In this document: piece after piece, positions 8,019-16,693 of the stretch
Position numbering within the stretch: the stretch's first letter is position 1
How the letters are laid out: each line of letters starts with the position of its first letter
Notes under the pieces: model-generated
What the model saw: the letters and a program-made list of their open reading frames with translations, nothing else
Told to the model about the DNA's origin: nothing
Database searches by the model: none
Source: Treponema phagedenis
Lineage (GTDB): Bacteria; Spirochaetota; Spirochaetia; Treponematales; Treponemataceae
Length of the DNA: 64,000 nt
NCBI RefSeq assembly: GCF_008153345.1
Contig: NZ_CP042818.1
Span: forward strand, 1,426,001-1,490,000
Direction: 5' to 3'
Translations under genes and position numbers: made by a program

Positions 8019-9455
8019 ATGAAAAAAATTATGACAATTGCAGTATCGATGATGTTAGTATTTTTTCTTTTCAGCTGCTCAAAACCAGAAGAAAAAACAG
8101 TCGGAGGAGGCGGAAAATACGATCTTAAAGGCAATACGGTAAAGGTTCGCCTTTGGGACTCTCCGAATCCCTATGCCGACGACGTAAAAGATGTTGATAA
8201 AGAAAAATGGTTGCCGATTTTTGAAAAAGCGGCAAAAGATTATAACTGCAAATTTGAATTTTATACCACTACGGTGGATTGGGCGGAAATGCCTTCAGAA
8301 TTTATTAAATCCGTTACCGCCGGTCAACCTGCATGGCATATTACCAATAACTTCTCGGCAATGTGGTACGGGCAATTGTACGCAAACGGTGCAATGGAAG
8401 ATATTTCAAAAGCGTTAAAAACTATCAAAATACCGGAAAATTATACTTCGGCGGCAAAATATGGAAATCAGGTTTTCGGTTTTGTAACAGGAGTAGGAAC
8501 CGAAGGGTTGATTTTTAATAATAAAATGATAAAAGAAGCGGGAATGGCAAAAACTCCTTCTGAAATGTTTAGAGACGGAAAATGGAGTTACAACGATTTT
8601 TACGCTTATTTAACGGAACTGCAGTCAAAGCTTCCGAAAGGCACGTTCGCTTTCTTTATTGATCCCATGTACTGGGATATATTTGCTCCTTCGGGCAACG
8701 GGGCGGCAGCTCTTTCTCAAGACTTTAAATATACCGCAGATTCAAAAGAGTTTATCGAAAGTATTGAGTTTTTACAAAAAGTAAAAAAAGCCGGAGTTAT
8801 TCGACCGGTAAATACTTCTAAAGAAGGTGATCCTGACTACTGGGGAACACCGGCGGCAACCTTTGACAAGGGGGTAGAAGTTGCTATGACTCACCGCGCA
8901 TCATGGCAGTGGTCAGGATTAAAAGGCGCCGGTATCGATTGGGGATTTGTTCCTTATCCCTGGGGTTCTGCAGTAACCTGCTCAGGCGATTATAAAACCT
9001 TAAGTGAAAATTATACTTCTGCATATTATGATACGGGAGCGAGGGGCACTATTTTGGCAGGCGTGGAAAAAGACTTCCCCGGAATTCCGAAAGATACTGT
9101 AATTGAGGCACTGGTACATCTTTGCTTTGATCTTTTTGTTCCTCAAGAAACACAGGAAGAACTTGCCTTACTAACAGCGGGCTCACAGACTGATGAAATT
9201 GACATAGGATCTTTCAATGATGAACTTTCCGCCGAGTTGTATGACTGGTATGCGAAACGCGCGCGATTTAATCCCATCCAAGCCTTTAACGGACTGGGAA
9301 TCGGGAGAGTTGACAACGGAAAGGGAGACGGCAAAACAATGTCATTCCACGGTCTTATCTATAAGATCGTAAACGATAATGCTTCCGCCCGTGCAACACT
9401 TGAGGCTGCACGCCCTGAAATTGATGCACAAATTAAAGATTTTTTAGCAAAATAG
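8019..9455 (+). CDS. ABC transporter solute-binding lipoprotein (family 1)
   Basis: A 478-residue protein with a lipoprotein signal (MKKIMTIAVSMMLVFFLFSC, Cys20 the lipidated residue) and a type I solute-binding fold rich in Trp and Tyr, as in carbohydrate binders. Its ribosome site AAGGAG is 9 bases upstream and a strong terminator follows, so it is transcribed alone; no permease or ATPase gene is adjacent. The next gene, malQ, hints at an oligosaccharide ligand, but this is only positional. Confidence 0.85.
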   Translation: MKKIMTIAVSMMLVFFLFSCSKPEEKTVGGGGKYDLKGNTVKVRLWDSPNPYADDVKDVDKEKWLPIFEKAAKDYNCKFEFYTTTVDWAEMPSEFIKSVTAGQPAWHITNNFSAMWYGQLYANGAMEDISKALKTIKIPENYTSAAKYGNQVFGFVTGVGTEGLIFNNKMIKEAGMAKTPSEMFRDGKWSYNDFYAYLTELQSKLPKGTFAFFIDPMYWDIFAPSGNGAAALSQDFKYTADSKEFIESIEFLQKVKKAGVIRPVNTSKEGDPDYWGTPAATFDKGVEVAMTHRASWQWSGLKGAGIDWGFVPYPWGSAVTCSGDYKTLSENYTSAYYDTGARGTILAGVEKDFPGIPKDTVIEALVHLCFDLFVPQETQEELALLTAGSQTDEIDIGSFNDELSAELYDWYAKRARFNPIQAFNGLGIGRVDNGKGDGKTMSFHGLIYKIVNDNASARATLEAARPEIDAQIKDFLAK

Positions 9456-9475
9456 CTATAAAAAATTTCGACTAA

Positions 9476-9516
9476 AAGAGCAGGCAAAAAATTGCCTGCT
9501 CTTCCTCTTTTTTATA
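9476..9516 (+). terminator. Rho-independent terminator after the binding-protein gene
   Basis: AGAGCAGGCAA pairs with TTGCCTGCTCT over a 4-base A loop, followed shortly by CTCTTTTTT. Confidence 0.88.
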
Positions 9517-9536
9517 CAAACTAGTGTGGTGAACCA

Positions 9537-11210
9537 ATGAGTTTTATTCGATCTGCAGGAATACTGCTTCATCCAACCTCTTTGCCCGGACAAGAGCCGA
9601 TCGGCACGTTAGGGAAATACGCATTTAAATTTATTGACTGGTTAGATACGGCAGGCATGCGCCTGTGGCAGATTCTTCCGCTCGGTCCGACCGGTTACGG
9701 CGATTCTCCGTATGCATCTTTTTCAAGTTTTGCAGGGAACCCTTTGCTCATTGATTTATCGGAATTAAAAGAGCTTGGGCTGCTTTCCGCGCAGAATATA
9801 CTCATCCCCGCCCATCTTTCTGCAGCGGGTCATATTGACTTTGGCTCCCTTGTTCGCTGGAAAATTCCGCTATTAAAAAAAGCCGCCGTGCAATTTTTAG
9901 AACACAAAAGCACCGCTGAATCTAAGGCGTTATACAAGGAATTTGAGGATTTCAAAAAAGACAAGCGACACCTCCACGATTATGCGGTATTTATGTCTAT
10001 TAAGGAAGTCTATGACAAAAAAGCTGAAGAAGAAAAACTTTTTGGAAAACTATGGAATAATTATTGGCCCAAAGACCTTGCCCGCCATAATCTTCAAGCA
10101 GTAAAAAACTGGGAAACCGCACATGCGACAGAGATTGAAGTATATAAAATCATTCAATTTTTCTTTTTTAGACAATGGGCAGCCCTGCGCGCCTATGCGG
10201 CAAAGAAAAACATTGCCATTATCGGTGATATACCTATCTTTGTTGCGCCGGACTCTTCAGATGTATGGGCAAATCAAGAGTTTTTTCAATTGGATGAGAA
10301 CGGGCAGCCTCTTTTTGTTGCGGGTGTTCCGCCTGATTATTTTAGCAAAACCGGACAGCTTTGGGGCAATCCTGTATATAACTGGCAAGCACTTAAAAAA
10401 ACAAACTATGCATGGTGGATTGAACGGGTTAATGCGGCCTTGGAGCTTGTCGACTATATTCGTATTGACCATTTCCGAGGTTTTGAATCATATTGGGCTG
10501 TGCCTTTTGGTGCAAAAACAGCAGAAACGGGAAGCTGGGAACCTTGCCCCGGAAAAGATTTTTTTCTGCACTTAAAACAAGCCCTTGCGCAAAAAAATCC
10601 GCAGTATGCAAATTCTCTGCCGATTATTGCGGAAGACCTTGGGGTAATTACGGAAGAAGTACGAGAGTTACGCGATAGCTTCGGGTTACCGGGAATGAAA
10701 ATTTTACAATTCGCATTCAATGCGGATGAAGTAGCACAAAGCGGATATACAAATACATTCCTGCCGCATAATTATACGAGAAATTCTATTGTGTATACCG
10801 GAACCCATGATAATACCACGCTCAGATCCTGGGTGGATGAGCTTTCAAAAGAAGATTTTCAGGTAGTGCACGAATACCTTACCGGTGAAAAAATGCCCTC
10901 CTTTGTGTTAGAATCCTTGTTTTCCGAACAAAAACTCTTAGAAACAGAGAGCGACACCATGCGGGATGAGCTTGCGTTTGATATGATAAAACTTGCCTTT
11001 ATGTCTGTTTCGGTATTCGCAATCATTCCGCTGCAAGATGTTTTTCTTCTTGGAAAAGATGCTCGCATGAATAGTCCCTCCACTCTTGGCGGCAACTGGA
11101 CATGGCGATGCCCCGAGTTTTTTCTTGATAAAGAATTTACCTCCTGGCTTTCAGATTTAGTGCGAATTTCCGGAAGAGAATCCAAACCCGCGGGTTTAAA
11201 AGCTTTGTAA
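9537..11210 (+). CDS. malQ: 4-alpha-glucanotransferase (amylomaltase)
   Basis: A 557-residue GH77 enzyme that transfers alpha-1,4-glucan segments in maltodextrin and glycogen metabolism. Seen are the N-terminal GILLHPTSLPG, the nucleophile region YIRIDHFRGFESYWAVP, the acid/base region PIIAEDLGVIT and YTGTHDNTTLRSW. The ORF runs directly into a dispersed repeat: the final codons (KPAGLKAL and TAA) come from the repeat module that begins near 11187. The original C-terminus may have been replaced, although the catalytic core is complete. Confidence 0.95.
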   Translation: MSFIRSAGILLHPTSLPGQEPIGTLGKYAFKFIDWLDTAGMRLWQILPLGPTGYGDSPYASFSSFAGNPLLIDLSELKELGLLSAQNILIPAHLSAAGHIDFGSLVRWKIPLLKKAAVQFLEHKSTAESKALYKEFEDFKKDKRHLHDYAVFMSIKEVYDKKAEEEKLFGKLWNNYWPKDLARHNLQAVKNWETAHATEIEVYKIIQFFFFRQWAALRAYAAKKNIAIIGDIPIFVAPDSSDVWANQEFFQLDENGQPLFVAGVPPDYFSKTGQLWGNPVYNWQALKKTNYAWWIERVNAALELVDYIRIDHFRGFESYWAVPFGAKTAETGSWEPCPGKDFFLHLKQALAQKNPQYANSLPIIAEDLGVITEEVRELRDSFGLPGMKILQFAFNADEVAQSGYTNTFLPHNYTRNSIVYTGTHDNTTLRSWVDELSKEDFQVVHEYLTGEKMPSFVLESLFSEQKLLETESDTMRDELAFDMIKLAFMSVSVFAIIPLQDVFLLGKDARMNSPSTLGGNWTWRCPEFFLDKEFTSWLSDLVRISGRESKPAGLKAL

Positions 11211-11395
11211 ACGATTTTTCTTTAAAACATCGCTTCTGTTTGGAGCCACGGGCGTCCGTGCCCATTCTGAGTTTTGCCGTCCGTGTCAAAAACTTTCTGT
11301 TATAAAAAAGAGCCCGACACGGCGCAACGGCGAAGTTTTGAAAATTTACTGTAACTTCGCCTACGAGTTTTGCAAGGGCGGGCAATTTACCATAC
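11187..11395 (+). repeat. Mosaic repeat fragment, copy b (overlaps the malQ end)
   Basis: It starts with the hairpin module CGGGTTTAAAAGC...TTTAAAACATCG (11190-11232), then a GGAGCCACGGGCGTCC palindrome, TTTTGCCGTCCGTGTCAAAA, TTATAAAAAAGAGCCCGACACGGCGCAA, and a GGCGAAGTT...AACTTCGCC hairpin, ending near CAATTTACCATA. Both element ends are missing. The rest of the gap to 11529 is AT-rich with no recognisable gene. Confidence 0.75.
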
Positions 11396-11529
11396 TAAAA
11401 TATTCAGTTTGTTTTGCAAACAAAGGCACAGGTATATTTTTTACCAACACTGTTCCGTGTTTTTGCTTATCAGCTTACACAAGAAAATATTATTTTATTA
11501 AAAAAATCAAAAACAAGAAATAAAAGTGC

Positions 11530-11557
11530 TTGACAAAAATGAAAAAAATAGTAATAT
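11530..11557 (+). promoter_or_regulatory. Predicted promoter of the GPGPNPNP lipoprotein gene
   Basis: TTGACA at 11530-11535 and TAATAT at 11552-11557 with a 16-base spacer, in AT-rich sequence. The leader to the ATG is about 140 bases. Confidence 0.6.
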
Positions 11558-11700
11558 ATAACTGAGTATCCTGTTGCTTTTTCTTCTTCTGTGTTTTGCA
11601 AATCGCCAGGGTATAAGGTTCTAAAATAAAAAGCAAGACAGTGTTACCTGTTGCAAAATTTTTTTGTTTTAGGAATATCTTTATTTAAGGAGTGTGTAAT

Positions 11701-12909
11701 ATGAAAAAACACGCAAAAATCATCGGCATGGGCATGATGCTTGTCCTTGCCGCAGTTTTGGTTACCGGATGCCCTACACCCAATACGAGCAAATCCGGTA
11801 CTTCCGGTTCAGGGAGCAGTAGTAGTGGAGGAAGTGGCGGCAGCGGGGGAAATCCAAGTCCAAAACCTACTGAAGCAGTGCAAAAGATGTATGACGAGGC
11901 GTTGGAAGAGTTTGCGACAGGGTTAAAAAATGCTCCTATGCCGGCTGATGTAGTTGCGGATGGAATTGAAAAAGTAAATGCACATCTGGCGTCTCTTGGC
12001 TTCCATGTTGTGGATAAGAAGTCCGGAACCGGCCTCGCGCAAGGCACCACTGTAGAGCAATTAAAAGAGCGCTTTACATTGCAAGAGGGTGCTGTTGGAC
12101 CTGGACCTGGACCTAACCCAAATCCTGGACCTGGACCTAACCCAAATCCTGGACCTGGACCTAACCCAAATCCTGGACCTGGACCTAACCCAAATCCTGG
12201 ACCTGGACCTAACCCAAATCCTGGACCTGGACCTAACCCAAATCCTGGACCTGGACCTAACCCAAATCCTGGACCTGGACCTAACCCAAATCCTGGACCT
12301 GGACCTAACCCAAATCCTGGACCTGGACCTAACCCAAATCCTGGACCTGGACCTAACCCAAATCCTGGACCTGGACCTAACCCAAATCCTGGACCTGGAC
12401 CTAACCCAAATCCCGGACCTGGATCGCAACCTCCTGAAGTAGTGCAAATGCAGTATGATGACGCAATGCAATGGCTTGCGGACGAATTAAAAAGGTCGGA
12501 TCTCCCAGCGGATAAGCTTGTAGCAGAAGTTAGGAATCTGAATATGGACCTGTCGCGGTTCGGCTGGAAAGTTGTGGATAAGAAGTCCGGAACCGGCCTC
12601 GCGCAAGGCACCACTGTAGAGCAATTAAAAGAGCGCTTTACATTGCAAGAGGATGCTGTTGGACCTGGATCGCAACCTCCTGAAGTAGTGCAAAAGCGTT
12701 ATGATGACGTAATGCAAAGGCTTGCGGACGAATTAAAAAGGTCGGATTTACCAGCGGATGAGGTTGTAGCAGGATTTAGGTATGTGAATATGGACCTGTC
12801 GCAGTTCGGCTGGAAAGTTGTGGATAATAACCCCGGAACCGACCTCGCGCAAGGCACCACTGTAGAGCAATTAAAAGAGCGCTTTACATTGCAAAAGATA
12901 ACAGAATAG
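11701..12909 (+). CDS. Repeat lipoprotein with GPGPNPNP stalk and three homologous modules
   Basis: The start at 11701 follows AAGGAG and opens a lipoprotein signal (lipobox LVTGC, Cys24). A Ser/Gly-rich linker leads to module 1 (about 70 residues, from EAVQKMYDEAL to ERFTLQE). Next come 13 copies of GPGPNPNP and then two more modules of the same type (QMQYDDAMQWLADELKRSDLPAD...; QKRYDDVMQRL...). Each module ends in a TGLAQGTTVEQLKERFTLQ-like segment. It is probably a surface or periplasmic protein with an extended Pro/Gly stalk. I do not recognise the modules. Own promoter and terminator. Confidence 0.85.
   Translation: MKKHAKIIGMGMMLVLAAVLVTGCPTPNTSKSGTSGSGSSSSGGSGGSGGNPSPKPTEAVQKMYDEALEEFATGLKNAPMPADVVADGIEKVNAHLASLGFHVVDKKSGTGLAQGTTVEQLKERFTLQEGAVGPGPGPNPNPGPGPNPNPGPGPNPNPGPGPNPNPGPGPNPNPGPGPNPNPGPGPNPNPGPGPNPNPGPGPNPNPGPGPNPNPGPGPNPNPGPGPNPNPGPGPNPNPGPGSQPPEVVQMQYDDAMQWLADELKRSDLPADKLVAEVRNLNMDLSRFGWKVVDKKSGTGLAQGTTVEQLKERFTLQEDAVGPGSQPPEVVQKRYDDVMQRLADELKRSDLPADEVVAGFRYVNMDLSQFGWKVVDNNPGTDLAQGTTVEQLKERFTLQKITE
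12103..12414 (+). repeat. 13 x 24-bp tandem repeat (GPGPNPNP codons)
   Basis: Thirteen head-to-tail 24-base units span 312 bases exactly and are nearly identical (the last codon is CCC instead of CCT). Gain or loss of a unit keeps the frame, so copy number can vary by slippage without loss of the protein. Because 24 is divisible by 3, every frame on both strands stays open here. Confidence 0.97.
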
Positions 12910-12921
12910 TGTAATCATTAG

Positions 12922-12955
12922 AAGAAGAGTGTGGGGTTTTCTGCACTCTTCTTTT
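12922..12955 (+). terminator. Terminator of the repeat lipoprotein gene
   Basis: AGAAGAGTG pairs with CACTCTTCT across a 12-base loop and ends in TTTT. Confidence 0.75.
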
Positions 12956-13079
12956 GACAAACCCGCCAACTTCATACTTTTCAAAAAATACTTGGTTTAT
13001 CAATTCCGAAATATAAATCTCGCAACGGATAATTTTTAAAATCAGGATAATCTTGCCGTAAAAATAAAAAAAAACGATA

Positions 13080-13108
13080 TTGACAAGATCCGCGCTCTTG
13101 TATATTGT
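13080..13108 (+). promoter_or_regulatory. Possible promoter at the head of the iron island
   Basis: TTGACA at 13080-13085 and TATTGT at 13103-13108 (17-base spacer; an overlapping TATATT is at 15). It lies 34 bases before the DUF4418 start. Confidence 0.45.
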
Positions 13109-13141
13109 ATAGCAAAGTTAACATACAGGAGTTTTATTCTT

Positions 13142-13534
13142 ATGAACAAACAATATATTTTCGGGGTTCTGTGTATGCTATCGGGAGCCCTTCTTTTTTT
13201 TACGCCGTTCGGTATTGCGCCGGTATGCGGCCCGCTGGAAAACGGCATGTTTATGAAGTGCCATTGGATGGGCGAGGCTGTTCGCACAAGCGGCGGTTTA
13301 TGCGCTTTGCTCGGTGTGTTGTTTTGTTTTGTAAAAGGCGCACAAAAAGGCATTGCGATTGCCAATATCGGCATCGGAATATATGCTATTCTTTTGGCGG
13401 CGGTTTTTATCGGCGGCTGCAAAATGCCCGCGATGGCGTGCAATGCGCACACAAAGCCTGTTATTTATCTTATTGCAGGTATTTTTATTGTGCTCAATCT
13501 TCTCTATCTTTTTTTAAGTAAAAAAGACCAATAG
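13142..13534 (+). CDS. DUF4418 family membrane protein
   Basis: A 130-residue protein with four predicted membrane helices. A conserved-looking PVCGPLENGMFMKCHWMGEA loop after the first helix and a GGCKMPAMACN loop after the third carry Cys, His and Met residues that could bind a metal. This matches DUF4418. It is followed 27 bases later by an ABC ATPase and then by FTR1, so a helper role in metal transport is plausible. Function is inferred from context only. Confidence 0.75.
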   Translation: MNKQYIFGVLCMLSGALLFFTPFGIAPVCGPLENGMFMKCHWMGEAVRTSGGLCALLGVLFCFVKGAQKGIAIANIGIGIYAILLAAVFIGGCKMPAMACNAHTKPVIYLIAGIFIVLNLLYLFLSKKDQ

Positions 13535-13561
13535 TATTTTGTATCGGGACGCGATAATCAG

Positions 13562-14236
13562 ATGCTTTTAAAGACAGAAGGGCTTTCAAAATCTTTTATG
13601 CGGGGAAATAATGCGTTCCCTGCGCTTAACAATGTTAATTTTTCAATAAACGAAGGGGATTATATCAATATTATCGGACGGTCGGGAAGCGGAAAAACAA
13701 CTTTTCTTAATCTTATTGCCGGTATTTTAAAACCTTCTGCGGGAAATGTTTTGTTTAACGGTAAAGATTTAGCCTCTTTTGATGACAGGGAAATGAGCGT
13801 GTATCGCAATGAGCAAATCGGCTTTGTTCCGCAAAACCTCGGAGCATTGCCGAATCTTACCGTGTCGGAAAATGTACGGGTGCCTCATTTTCTTTTTAAA
13901 AGGGACGGAGACGGTTCCGATCGGGCGATGGTTTTGCTTGAAATGCTCGGTATTGCTCATTTAAAAGATGAACTTCCGCGCAATCTTTCCGGCGGGGAAA
14001 CAAAGCGAATGCTCATTGCCCGCGCCTTAATGAATTCGCCGAAGCTTTTTATTGCCGATGAGCCTACAGCCGATCTTGATCGGGCGGTAACAAAAGAAGT
14101 CATGGATATTATCACAAAAATAAACCAACAGGGGGCCGCCGTACTTATTGTAACCCATGATATGGATATTCTCACCGATGATTCGGATGTTTATACAATG
14201 TCGGACGGAGCACTTACAAAAGGAAGGACTCCGTAA
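13562..14236 (+). CDS. ABC transporter ATPase, LolD/MacB type (first of the iron island)
   Basis: A 224-residue ATPase with Walker A GRSGSGKTT, Q-loop FVPQNLG, signature LSGGETKRM, Walker B LFIADEPTADLD and switch His VTHD. The sequence type is that of ATPases that drive FtsX/MacB-like permeases. Three such permeases are encoded further on (17982, 19988, 24713). The gene is separated from FTR1 by a repeat fragment and a new promoter. Confidence 0.9.
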   Translation: MLLKTEGLSKSFMRGNNAFPALNNVNFSINEGDYINIIGRSGSGKTTFLNLIAGILKPSAGNVLFNGKDLASFDDREMSVYRNEQIGFVPQNLGALPNLTVSENVRVPHFLFKRDGDGSDRAMVLLEMLGIAHLKDELPRNLSGGETKRMLIARALMNSPKLFIADEPTADLDRAVTKEVMDIITKINQQGAAVLIVTHDMDILTDDSDVYTMSDGALTKGRTP

Positions 14237-14242
14237 AGGTTC

Positions 14243-14433
14243 GTGTAACGTTTTGCAAAATTGTAAAACTAAAGCTTTTAAACTTGCAGGGTTGGTTTTG
14301 CCTATGGTAAGTTTACCCACCCTTGCGTTGTGTCGGACTCTTTCTATAATAATAAAAATTTTAAAACTCGCACGTTTGATTTTTATAATTTTTTTTTGCG
14401 ATTTGTATAAATGTATCAAAAAACGTTACCTGA
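14243..14433 (-). repeat. Mosaic MITE-like element fragment, copy c
   Basis: Reverse orientation. It contains part of the hairpin module (AAAGCTTTTAAACTTGCAGG), GGTTTTGCC, CTATGGTAAGTTTACCCACC, TTGTGTCGGACTCTTT and AAAATTTTAAAA, ending in ATGTATCAAAAAACGTTACC, which matches the family left end. It directly precedes the FTR1 promoter. Confidence 0.65.
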
Positions 14434-14445
14434 GCGTAAATTTTT

Positions 14446-14457
14446 CAATTTAAATTG
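14446..14457. promoter_or_regulatory. Perfect 12-base palindrome upstream of the FTR1 promoter
   Basis: CAATTTAAATTG sits 10 bases before the -35 box. It is a candidate metalloregulator site because of its place; AT-rich palindromes also occur by chance. Confidence 0.35.
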
Positions 14458-14467
14458 TTAGACTCTG

Positions 14468-14496
14468 TTGACTGTTTTGTAAGAGTTCGTTATAAT
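14468..14496 (+). promoter_or_regulatory. Strong sigma-70 promoter for the FTR1 gene
   Basis: TTGACT at 14468-14473, a 17-base spacer and a perfect TATAAT at 14491-14496, 30 bases upstream of the FTR1 ATG. Confidence 0.8.
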
Positions 14497-14526
14497 TCTT
14501 TTGAAATTTTGGGAGGCTTAATTGCT

Positions 14527-15813
14527 ATGAAGTCGGCTAAACAAAGAGTTTTTGTGTTATGTGCCGTTTTCGGTCTGCTTATTACACTGCCGATTTATGC
14601 TGCAGGCAAGGATAAAAAAGGTAATGAGCAGGTTCAGTATAGTTCTTGGACACAGATTGTTGAACAAATGGAAGTTCACTTAAATAATGCGTACGATTTA
14701 TATGTTCAAGGGAAAAATAAAGAAGCATACAACGAGGTAAATACTGCATACTTTAGATTCTATGAATCCAAAGGGATGGAAAAAATTACGATGGGGTATC
14801 TTTCGGGAAAGAGAAAGACCGCCGTTGAAAATGCGTTTTATCAATATAGACGAAATGTAAAAAACGATAAGGATGCCAAAGAGGTAAAAGAGCATAAGGA
14901 CATGCTTATTGCAATGCTGTATCAGGATGCCGCTGAGCTTGATGGGGTAAACTCTTCGGATAAAAGCAGCGGTTCATCGGGAAATGCCATTTCAACATTT
15001 ATCGCTTCTTTTGTACTTGTGCTGCGCGAGGGGCTTGAAGCAATCTTGGTTATCGCGGCAATTATTGCGTACTTAGTTAAGACGGGTAAACAAAAGTATA
15101 CCAAAACCGTTTATTTAGGCGCTGCAGCCGGTGTTTTGGTCAGTATTCTTTTAGCGATTGTTTTCAGTTTGATTGCGGGTGCTCAAAGCGGAATTGCTCA
15201 AGAGATTTTTGAAGGAGTTGGAATGCTCCTTGCAGTTGTTGTGCTTTTCTATGTGAGTAACTGGATGATCTCAAAGTCTGAAGTTGAGGCTTGGGATAAA
15301 TATATACGGGCAAAGGTTGAAGCTTCTGTTTCAACCGGAAATAAATGGGTGCTTGTTCTTACTGCATTTCTTGCGGTAGCGCGTGAAGGTGCAGAGTTGA
15401 TTTTATTTTTCCAAGGGGTTCCCGTTAATGATACAAGCGGAAGGATTGCGATGTGGGCGGCAATTATTCTTGCGGCGATTGTGCTTGCGATTATTTTCTT
15501 TGCTTTCAGATTCTTATCGGTAAAACTTCCGTTAAAACCTTTCTTTATTGTTACCAGTGTGTTGATGTATATTCTCTGTGTTTCGTTTACCGGAAAAGGT
15601 GTCAGCGAATTGCAAGCCGCCGGAGTTGTTGAAAAAACGGCAATAGAGTGGATGAATGGATTTAATATTGATCTCTTAGGTATTTATCCTACCTATGAAA
15701 CTTTGATTCCTCAAATTGTTATTCTCTTATTGACAATTGCCTCCGCCGTTTGGTATATCCAAAAGAACAAAAAAACGCGGGCAAGGTTAGAAGCCGAAGC
15801 TCAGAAAAAATAG
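14527..15813 (+). CDS. FTR1-family high-affinity iron permease
   Basis: The ATG at 14527 follows GGGAGG and opens a signal peptide (MKSAKQRVFVLCAVFGLLITLPIYAAG is the region); the upstream TTG frame adds residues without a signal. About residues 25-150 form a charged periplasmic domain. The rest is the seven-helix FTR1 unit with the two iron motifs REGLEAIL and REGAELILF. In the Campylobacter P19 and Treponema Tp34 systems the permease works with a periplasmic lipoprotein, here encoded next. The last helix is followed by a short basic tail. Confidence 0.93.
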   Translation: MKSAKQRVFVLCAVFGLLITLPIYAAGKDKKGNEQVQYSSWTQIVEQMEVHLNNAYDLYVQGKNKEAYNEVNTAYFRFYESKGMEKITMGYLSGKRKTAVENAFYQYRRNVKNDKDAKEVKEHKDMLIAMLYQDAAELDGVNSSDKSSGSSGNAISTFIASFVLVLREGLEAILVIAAIIAYLVKTGKQKYTKTVYLGAAAGVLVSILLAIVFSLIAGAQSGIAQEIFEGVGMLLAVVVLFYVSNWMISKSEVEAWDKYIRAKVEASVSTGNKWVLVLTAFLAVAREGAELILFFQGVPVNDTSGRIAMWAAIILAAIVLAIIFFAFRFLSVKLPLKPFFIVTSVLMYILCVSFTGKGVSELQAAGVVEKTAIEWMNGFNIDLLGIYPTYETLIPQIVILLLTIASAVWYIQKNKKTRARLEAEAQKK

Positions 15814-15842
15814 TTAGTATCGTGTTAACGATGGTTGGTTTG

Positions 15843-15871
15843 ATTATAATTGTATAATTATAAATTATAAT
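15843..15871. promoter_or_regulatory. Inverted repeat in the tpd leader: candidate metalloregulator operator
   Basis: ATTATAATT and AATTATAAT form 9-base perfect arms around an 11-base centre that contains the palindrome TATAATTATA. The site lies 4 bases before the AAGGAG ribosome site of tpd and overlaps its likely -10 region. The layout is Fur-box-like in length, but the bases are only A and T. Confidence 0.45.
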
Positions 15872-15885
15872 GTAAGGAGTTTTTT

Positions 15886-16512
15886 ATGAAGAAATCATTA
15901 TCAATGATTTTTGCTCTGGCTGCGTTTGCATTTATCTTTGCATCCTGCCAGAAACAAGAAGCTGCCGCAGATAAACCTGCGGCTTCGGATGAGCCGGCTG
16001 CAGCTGCAGCTCCCGCTCCGCATGAAGAAGAATCGGCGGGTTTTGATGAGTTCCCCATTGGGGATGAACAGGATGTTGGTCCCCTCCATGTAGGCGGCGT
16101 TTATTTTCAGGCTGTCGATATGGAGCCGGCAGGAAACAGTTTGGCTAAAAACGAGGCTGACTGCCACGTTGAAGCTGATATTTCAGCCAACGATGACGGA
16201 TCTGCTCTCGGTTACGGTGTAGGCGACTTTGTTCCTTACTTGCATGTAAAGGCTTATATCCAAAAGCATGGTTCAAGCAAGGTGCAAGAAGTGGCATTTA
16301 TGCCGATGAATGCCAGTGACGGACCGCACTATGGAGCAAACATGAAGTTTGAAGAAGGCCTTGGCAAGTATTCCGTTAAATTCGAAATTAAGGCGCCGGG
16401 CAATGACTATCTGCTTCATGTTGACAAAGAAACCGGTGTAACCGGTAAATTCTGGACAGAACCGCTTATCGTGGAGTGGCCTGATTTTGAATGGGCAGGA
16501 CCTCAGTGGTAA
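15886..16512 (+). CDS. tpd: Tp34/P19-type periplasmic iron-binding lipoprotein
   Basis: A 208-residue protein with a lipoprotein signal (IFASC, Cys21), an Ala/Pro/Glu-rich tether of about 30 residues and a Tp34/P19 immunoglobulin-like core. Putative ligand-bearing motifs are GPLHVGGVY, DCHVEADI, PYLHVKAYI, GPHYGANM and DYLLHVDKETGV. Tp34 of T. pallidum and P19 of Campylobacter bind divalent metals and feed an FTR1 permease; the gene here follows FTR1 by 72 bases. A strong terminator follows. Confidence 0.95.
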   Translation: MKKSLSMIFALAAFAFIFASCQKQEAAADKPAASDEPAAAAAPAPHEEESAGFDEFPIGDEQDVGPLHVGGVYFQAVDMEPAGNSLAKNEADCHVEADISANDDGSALGYGVGDFVPYLHVKAYIQKHGSSKVQEVAFMPMNASDGPHYGANMKFEEGLGKYSVKFEIKAPGNDYLLHVDKETGVTGKFWTEPLIVEWPDFEWAGPQW

Positions 16513-16555
16513 GCTGTAAGGCTTATTAAAAAGGAAGCCTCGGTTTCTTAAATAA

Positions 16556-16592
16556 AAGGGAAGTAGAAACAAGACTTTCTACTTCCCTTTTT
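16556..16592 (+). terminator. Strong terminator after tpd
   Basis: AAGGGAAGTAGAAA pairs with TTTCTACTTCCCTT over a 6-base loop and continues into T residues. Confidence 0.9.
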
Positions 16593-16693
16593 TATAGTTG
16601 ATTGAGATGCGACAGTGTTGTATCTTCCGGAATTTATTTTATTAATACCTTTTCTCTTTTCGAGATAAAAGATGCTAAAATCGGAGGTGTCTT

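Noticed and set aside
11685-12614. Long minus-strand ORFs (309 and 136 residues) and a 117-residue plus-strand ORF over the lipoprotein gene
   Set aside because: They exist only because a 24-bp repeat keeps every frame open; they lack ribosome sites and have extreme composition (GPGFGLG, RSRSRIWV, LDLTQI).
13105-13521. 138-residue ORF overlapping the DUF4418 gene in another frame
   Set aside because: The DUF4418 frame has a proper start, membrane helices and family match; the overlapping frame is rich in Cys and Arg with no structure.
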